Positions 60,988 through 64,000 of a stretch of 64,000 nucleotides of DNA are shown here, piece by piece; position 1 is the first letter of the stretch, and each line of letters begins with the position of its first letter. Made by a program: the position numbers and the translations under genes. The DNA lies in the NCBI RefSeq assembly GCF_003966735.1, contig NZ_AP017378.1, forward strand, positions 1,597,501-1,661,500. Direction: 5' to 3'. The DNA comes from Desulfovibrio ferrophilus. GTDB lineage: Bacteria; Desulfobacterota; Desulfovibrionia; Desulfovibrionales; Desulfovibrionaceae. Below the pieces are notes generated by a model. The model ran no database searches, was not told the DNA's origin, and saw nothing but the letters and a program-made list of their open reading frames with translations.

Positions 60988-61758
60988 ATGTTTCGTAATT
61001 TAGTGAAACCTATTTTCACCGCCGTCCTGTGCCTGACCCTCGCCACTCCTGCCCTGGCTCATTTTGGCATGACCATCCCGTCGCAGCCCGCGGCCACAAT
61101 GACCCAGAAAAAAGCCGAAATCGATTTCTCTTTTTCGCACCCCTTTGCTGGCGTTGGAATGGAACTGGTCAAGCCCAAACAATGCGGCGTTGCCTACAAC
61201 GGAACAACAACTGACCTCCTGCCTCAACTGAATAAGAAAAAGATCATGGACCACACCGGCTGGAACGTAAATTACACGTTCAAGCGCCCGGGAGTATACA
61301 CTTTCTTCATGGAACCTGAACCCTACTGGGAACCCGCAGAAGATTGTTCCATCATTCATTATACCAAGGTTGCCGTACCTGCTTTTGGTGGCGACGAGGG
61401 CTGGGACGAGCCCGTTGGTTTGAAGACAGAAATAATCCCCATGCTGCGCCCGTTCGGCAACTATGCAGGCAATGCATTTACGGGTCTTGTGCTGCTGGAC
61501 GGCAAGCCCGTACCGAATGCAGAGGTCGAAGTGGAGCTTTACAATCAGGGTCGCTTCACCATGCCCGGCGAATATCATGAGACCCAGCTCGTCAAGGCCG
61601 ATGCCAACGGCATCTTCTCCTTTACCTGCCCACAGTCCGGCTGGTGGGGATTTGCAGCCTTGAATGAAGCCGATTTCACACTGCCCAACCCCGAGGGGAA
61701 ACAAAAATCCGTCGAGATTGGAGCAGTGTTCTGGACCTACATGCACTCCTGGCAGTAG
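60988..61758 (+). CDS. periplasmic DUF4198-family protein (possible metal uptake component)
   Basis: A 256-residue exported protein. The signal peptide (MFRNLVKPIFTAVLCLTLATPALA) leaves a mature N-terminus HFGM, with a free histidine that could bind metal. The body matches DUF4198 (PF10670): DFSFSHPFAG, RPGVYTFFMEPEPYWEPAED, PVPNAEVEVELYN and FTCPQSGWWGFAAL. Members are often encoded beside CbiMQO-type nickel or cobalt importers; none is next to this gene. GAGGAGG precedes the ATG; an upstream in-frame extension lacks such a site. Confidence 0.85.
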   Translation: MFRNLVKPIFTAVLCLTLATPALAHFGMTIPSQPAATMTQKKAEIDFSFSHPFAGVGMELVKPKQCGVAYNGTTTDLLPQLNKKKIMDHTGWNVNYTFKRPGVYTFFMEPEPYWEPAEDCSIIHYTKVAVPAFGGDEGWDEPVGLKTEIIPMLRPFGNYAGNAFTGLVLLDGKPVPNAEVEVELYNQGRFTMPGEYHETQLVKADANGIFSFTCPQSGWWGFAALNEADFTLPNPEGKQKSVEIGAVFWTYMHSWQ

Positions 61759-61795
61759 CCACCAAGGGGCATGCCCTCTCCCCCCCCTTGATGCC

Positions 61796-61833
61796 AAAAA
61801 GGCAGGCCGCCCCCAATAGCGGTCTGCCTTTTT
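61796..61833. terminator. bidirectional intrinsic terminator
   Basis: AAAAAGGCAGGCCGC pairs with GCGGTCTGCCTTTTT (one G-T, loop of eight), giving T runs on both strands. It separates the DUF4198 gene from the convergent membrane protein gene. Confidence 0.92.
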
Positions 61834-61855
61834 CATTACAGCCAAGTGTTTATTT

Positions 61856-62374
61856 TCAAGAGGGTTTGTCACCATCATCAAGCTTGAGTAAGGCTTCACG
61901 CGACTTGCGAACTGCCTTATCCATGGCAACAGCCCTCCCTGCTTCATCCATGGAGTTCAAGGCCATCAAAAACACCAGCATTCCTAACAAGTCTCCCATG
62001 AATCCAGCAACAGAGGCCCCCAACGCTGCACCACCAATGGCCCACCAGTGCGTCTGTGTCCACATCCCCAGAATCATGGCCAGCACTCCACCCAGAAAAG
62101 CACCATAAGCAGACAGAATCAGGCTGGCCTCGGTATTGATCTCATATCCACCCGCCCCGGTCGGCTTACGCCGCAGCATCTTGCGCAGGAAAAGCCCGGT
62201 GAAACCACCGACTACATTCCCAAGCAACACCAGCAGAACCGCTGTCACAGGCCAAATGGCCCAACCTCCATCCTTTGCATAGGCCGCAACACACCCAGCA
62301 ACGCCGCCAATGAGGCAAGTCCCCATAAACCCCTTGGTGCGCACTCGGGCTGTAGCCTCGCGCTCAGTCAGCAT
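61856..62374 (-). CDS. integral membrane protein, unknown
   Basis: A 172-residue protein with four hydrophobic stretches (about residues 17-35, 42-64, 88-108 and 112-140), rich in Gly and Ala. It ends in a charged helix (DEAGRAVAMDKAVRKSREALLKLDDGDKPS). No family was recognised. The ATG at 62374 was preferred over a TTG at 62389; GAG lies near it. It is a single gene between a terminator and a divergent response regulator. Confidence 0.7.
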   Translation of the reverse strand: MLTEREATARVRTKGFMGTCLIGGVAGCVAAYAKDGGWAIWPVTAVLLVLLGNVVGGFTGLFLRKMLRRKPTGAGGYEINTEASLILSAYGAFLGGVLAMILGMWTQTHWWAIGGAALGASVAGFMGDLLGMLVFLMALNSMDEAGRAVAMDKAVRKSREALLKLDDGDKPS

Positions 62375-62582
62375 ACCAGTCTCGAACAATCACAATACAC
62401 TCAATATCCTTGAAGCACATGAAGAGGACACAACTGCGTGTCATCCTCGGAAAGCTCCGATAATTAAAAGAAAAACTGCACTTTGCATTTCATTACACAT
62501 GAGCTAGAGTACGTCCTGAAAATTATCTCATGGACATCAGTCCACATGGTACAGAGTACACGTACAAGAATCGGAGGGAAAG

Positions 62583-62981
62583 ATGCGTTTTCTGGTAGTG
62601 GAAGACGACTTCACGAGCCGCAAGCTCTTGCAACGGATCCTGTCTCCCTATGGGGATGTTGATGTTGCCGTCAACGGCAAGGAAGCAGTGGAGGCCTACG
62701 AGATCTCCCTCACCAACGAAGCACCCTATGACTTGGTCTGTATGGACATCATGATGCCGGAAATGGACGGCCAGGAAGCCCTCAAGAAGATCAGACAACT
62801 CGAAAAAAACAATGGAATCACCAGTTCCAATGAAAGCAAAGTCATCATGACGACGGCTCTCGACGACCCCAAGAATGTCGTTGAAGCCTACTACAAGGGG
62901 GGAGCAACCTCGTACGTTCCCAAACCCATCGACCGTCAACTCTTCCTGCAACTGCTGAAGAATATCGGCCTGATCAACTAA
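62583..62981 (+). CDS. CheY-like single-domain response regulator
   Basis: A 132-residue receiver domain. The acidic pair is E7-D8-D9 (VVEDDF), the phospho-acceptor is D55 (CMDIMMPEMDG), the switch Thr is in IMTTALD, and the conserved Lys is K114 (PKPID). There is no output domain, so it acts by protein contact, as in CheY or Spo0F. CGGAGGG precedes the ATG. No histidine kinase is adjacent. The divergent gap 62375-62582 shows no gene. Confidence 0.95.
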   Translation: MRFLVVEDDFTSRKLLQRILSPYGDVDVAVNGKEAVEAYEISLTNEAPYDLVCMDIMMPEMDGQEALKKIRQLEKNNGITSSNESKVIMTTALDDPKNVVEAYYKGGATSYVPKPIDRQLFLQLLKNIGLIN

Positions 62982-63000
62982 TCCCTCCTCACAAAAATAC

Positions 63001-63033
63001 TCAGGGCACGATCGGTGACTGGTCGTGCCCTGA
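63001..63033. terminator. stem-loop after the response regulator
   Basis: TCAGGGCACGA pairs perfectly with TCGTGCCCTGA around an 11-base loop. The plus strand has no strong T run after it (AATTC), while the minus strand runs into TATTTTTG. It follows the response regulator stop by about 20 bases and is probably its transcript end. Confidence 0.65.
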
Positions 63034-63146
63034 AATTCATGATCTTGTAGACTTGCCCCGGCAAGATCGGGCAGGTATCGTTCATTATCCGGACAGGCCG
63101 GACCCCAGGCCCGACGGCAGTAGCCGAACAACCACGAGGAGTGCTG

Positions 63147-63797
63147 ATGCGACTGACCCCATTTGATGTATTGATCATCGGAGTTCTGGTGTATCTCCTC
63201 ATCCGGATGGCCTTGGGCTCCAAACGCAACGGGCAAAAAGGTCCAGGCGGGCAGGGGCCCGACACCCGAGATGGCAACCCGCCTCAGGATCAGGATACCG
63301 ATCCTCGCCGGCAGGCCACAGAGGCCTACAAACGCGCCCAACAGGCTTGGGACATGCTGCGTTCCGACGAGCAAGGCCAAAAGCCGCAGATTCATTCAGA
63401 AGATTTTGAATTTGATGAAGTGGATTTCCTGGCAGGAGCCAAACTGATGTGCGCCCGCATCCGCGAATCCTGGGATGCACGTGACCTGGACGATCTGGTA
63501 CAGTTCTGCACCCCGGGAGCCATGCAGGAATTCGAACGCAGAGCAGATTCTGAAACCCGCCCGCCCAGAGCCGAGACACTGCTCATCAATGCCGGTCTGG
63601 TGGAAGTTCATGCCCGTGAGGACGGCATGGAAGAAGCGACGGTTCTCTATGAAATCCTTGAGAAGGAACCGGGCAGCGGCGTCAACCGCGAATCACGCGA
63701 AATGTGGCGATTCCTCAGGCCGACGGGAGACAACTCGGCCACCTGGCTTTTGGACGGCATCCGCCCGGTGGACGATGCCGGAGCTATTACCCAATAG
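63147..63797 (+). CDS. Tim44-like domain membrane protein
   Basis: A 216-residue protein with one N-terminal helix (residues 5-24, FDVLIIGVLVYLLIRMAL), a charged Gly/Pro-rich linker (25-60), and a soluble C-terminal domain (about 85-210). The latter resembles the Tim44/MRPL45 fold: FLAGAKLMCARIRESWDARDLDDLVQFCTPGAMQEF, then an alpha-beta region ending WRFLRP...WLLDGI. Bacterial members are inner-membrane proteins of uncertain role. GAGGAG precedes the ATG at 63147. Its end overlaps the convergent glycosyltransferase by 11 bases. Confidence 0.85.
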   Translation: MRLTPFDVLIIGVLVYLLIRMALGSKRNGQKGPGGQGPDTRDGNPPQDQDTDPRRQATEAYKRAQQAWDMLRSDEQGQKPQIHSEDFEFDEVDFLAGAKLMCARIRESWDARDLDDLVQFCTPGAMQEFERRADSETRPPRAETLLINAGLVEVHAREDGMEEATVLYEILEKEPGSGVNRESREMWRFLRPTGDNSATWLLDGIRPVDDAGAITQ

Positions 63798-64000
63798 TTC
63801 TGTAGACCTTGCAAACAGCTTCGGCCATGGCAGTATTCGTGAAGCCCTGAAGGCGCTCCAGGCCTCCGCTGGACAAACGCTCACACAATTCCGGGTCATC
63901 CATCAATACGGTCAGTTGCCGGGCCAGCCCTGAGGCATCGTGGTTGGCAAAGGTCAATCCGCTCCGGCCAATCTGCACCAGTTCCAGATTGGCAACCAGA
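63787..64000 (-). CDS. glycosyltransferase family 4-like, C-terminal fragment
   Basis: The last 70 codons of a gene that runs off the right edge. The segment LVQIGRSGLTFANHDASGLARQLTVLMDDPELCERLSSGGLERL matches the end of the GT-B nucleotide-sugar binding domain in family 4 (the usual NGLLVPPGDPEALA...LLDDPELRERL pattern), followed by a closing helix (AMAEAVCKVYRTI). It probably transfers a sugar in polysaccharide or lipopolysaccharide synthesis. The frame is open to base 64000. Confidence 0.75.
   Translation of the reverse strand, partial: LVANLELVQIGRSGLTFANHDASGLARQLTVLMDDPELCERLSSGGLERLQGFTNTAMAEAVCKVYRTIG

Overview
The window looks like chromosome from a sulfate-reducing Desulfovibrio-like bacterium (Desulfovibrionales). 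Four features point there: the gene order nifH-nifI1-nifI2-nifD-nifK, a TunR-type molybdate/tungstate regulator (integrase-like DNA-binding domain fused to two molybdate-binding domains), many Cache-domain signalling proteins, and a strongly codon-biased major porin. All names come from reading protein motifs; no database search was possible.

Layout. 1-5.2 kb: nitrogenase genes on the minus strand behind a clear sigma-54 promoter, with a divergent nifV behind a second sigma-54-like promoter. 5.2-8.5 kb: TunR and modABC, which would supply molybdenum to nitrogenase. 8.6-25.2 kb: the most unusual part, a secretion island. It has two NHLM-type peptidase/ABC transporter genes, a small membrane protein, five tandem RTX-repeat proteins that each carry a Nif11-like double-glycine leader, a tandem GNAT acetyltransferase, an ECF sigma factor and a HlyD-type adaptor. 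25.5-28.7 kb: ydbH-ynbE-ydbL, an AsmA-like intermembrane lipid transport operon, then tRNA-Arg(CCG). 29-36 kb: UbiX, an M28 peptidase, a metallo-beta-lactamase-fold hydrolase, a diguanylate cyclase and UvrC. 36.5-45.2 kb: porin, hisD, purC, a nitronate-monooxygenase-like protein, a NhaC-type antiporter, a DegT aminotransferase, a candidate small selenoprotein with an in-frame UGA, and tRNA-Ser(GGA). 45.4-49.5 kb: a class III cyclase and a chemoreceptor. 49.7-58.1 kb: an orphan binding protein and formyltransferase, then an apparent partner-switching module (SpoIIE phosphatase, STAS antagonist, HATPase kinase) whose operon also holds a sensor-MFS fusion and a DapF-like protein. 58-64 kb: housekeeping and small genes including SRP RNA, an RRM protein with a terminator in its leader, a DUF4198 protein, a response regulator, a Tim44-like protein and the end of a glycosyltransferase.

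How it fits together. NifV makes homocitrate, ModABC brings in molybdate and TunR senses it, so the left end is an integrated FeMo-cofactor supply block. In the island, the transporter with an intact C39 peptidase should cut the conserved ELSD...GG leaders from the five RTX proteins and, with HlyD, export the calcium-binding repeat domains. Combining bacteriocin-type leader processing with large RTX substrates is the main candidate for an undescribed system here.
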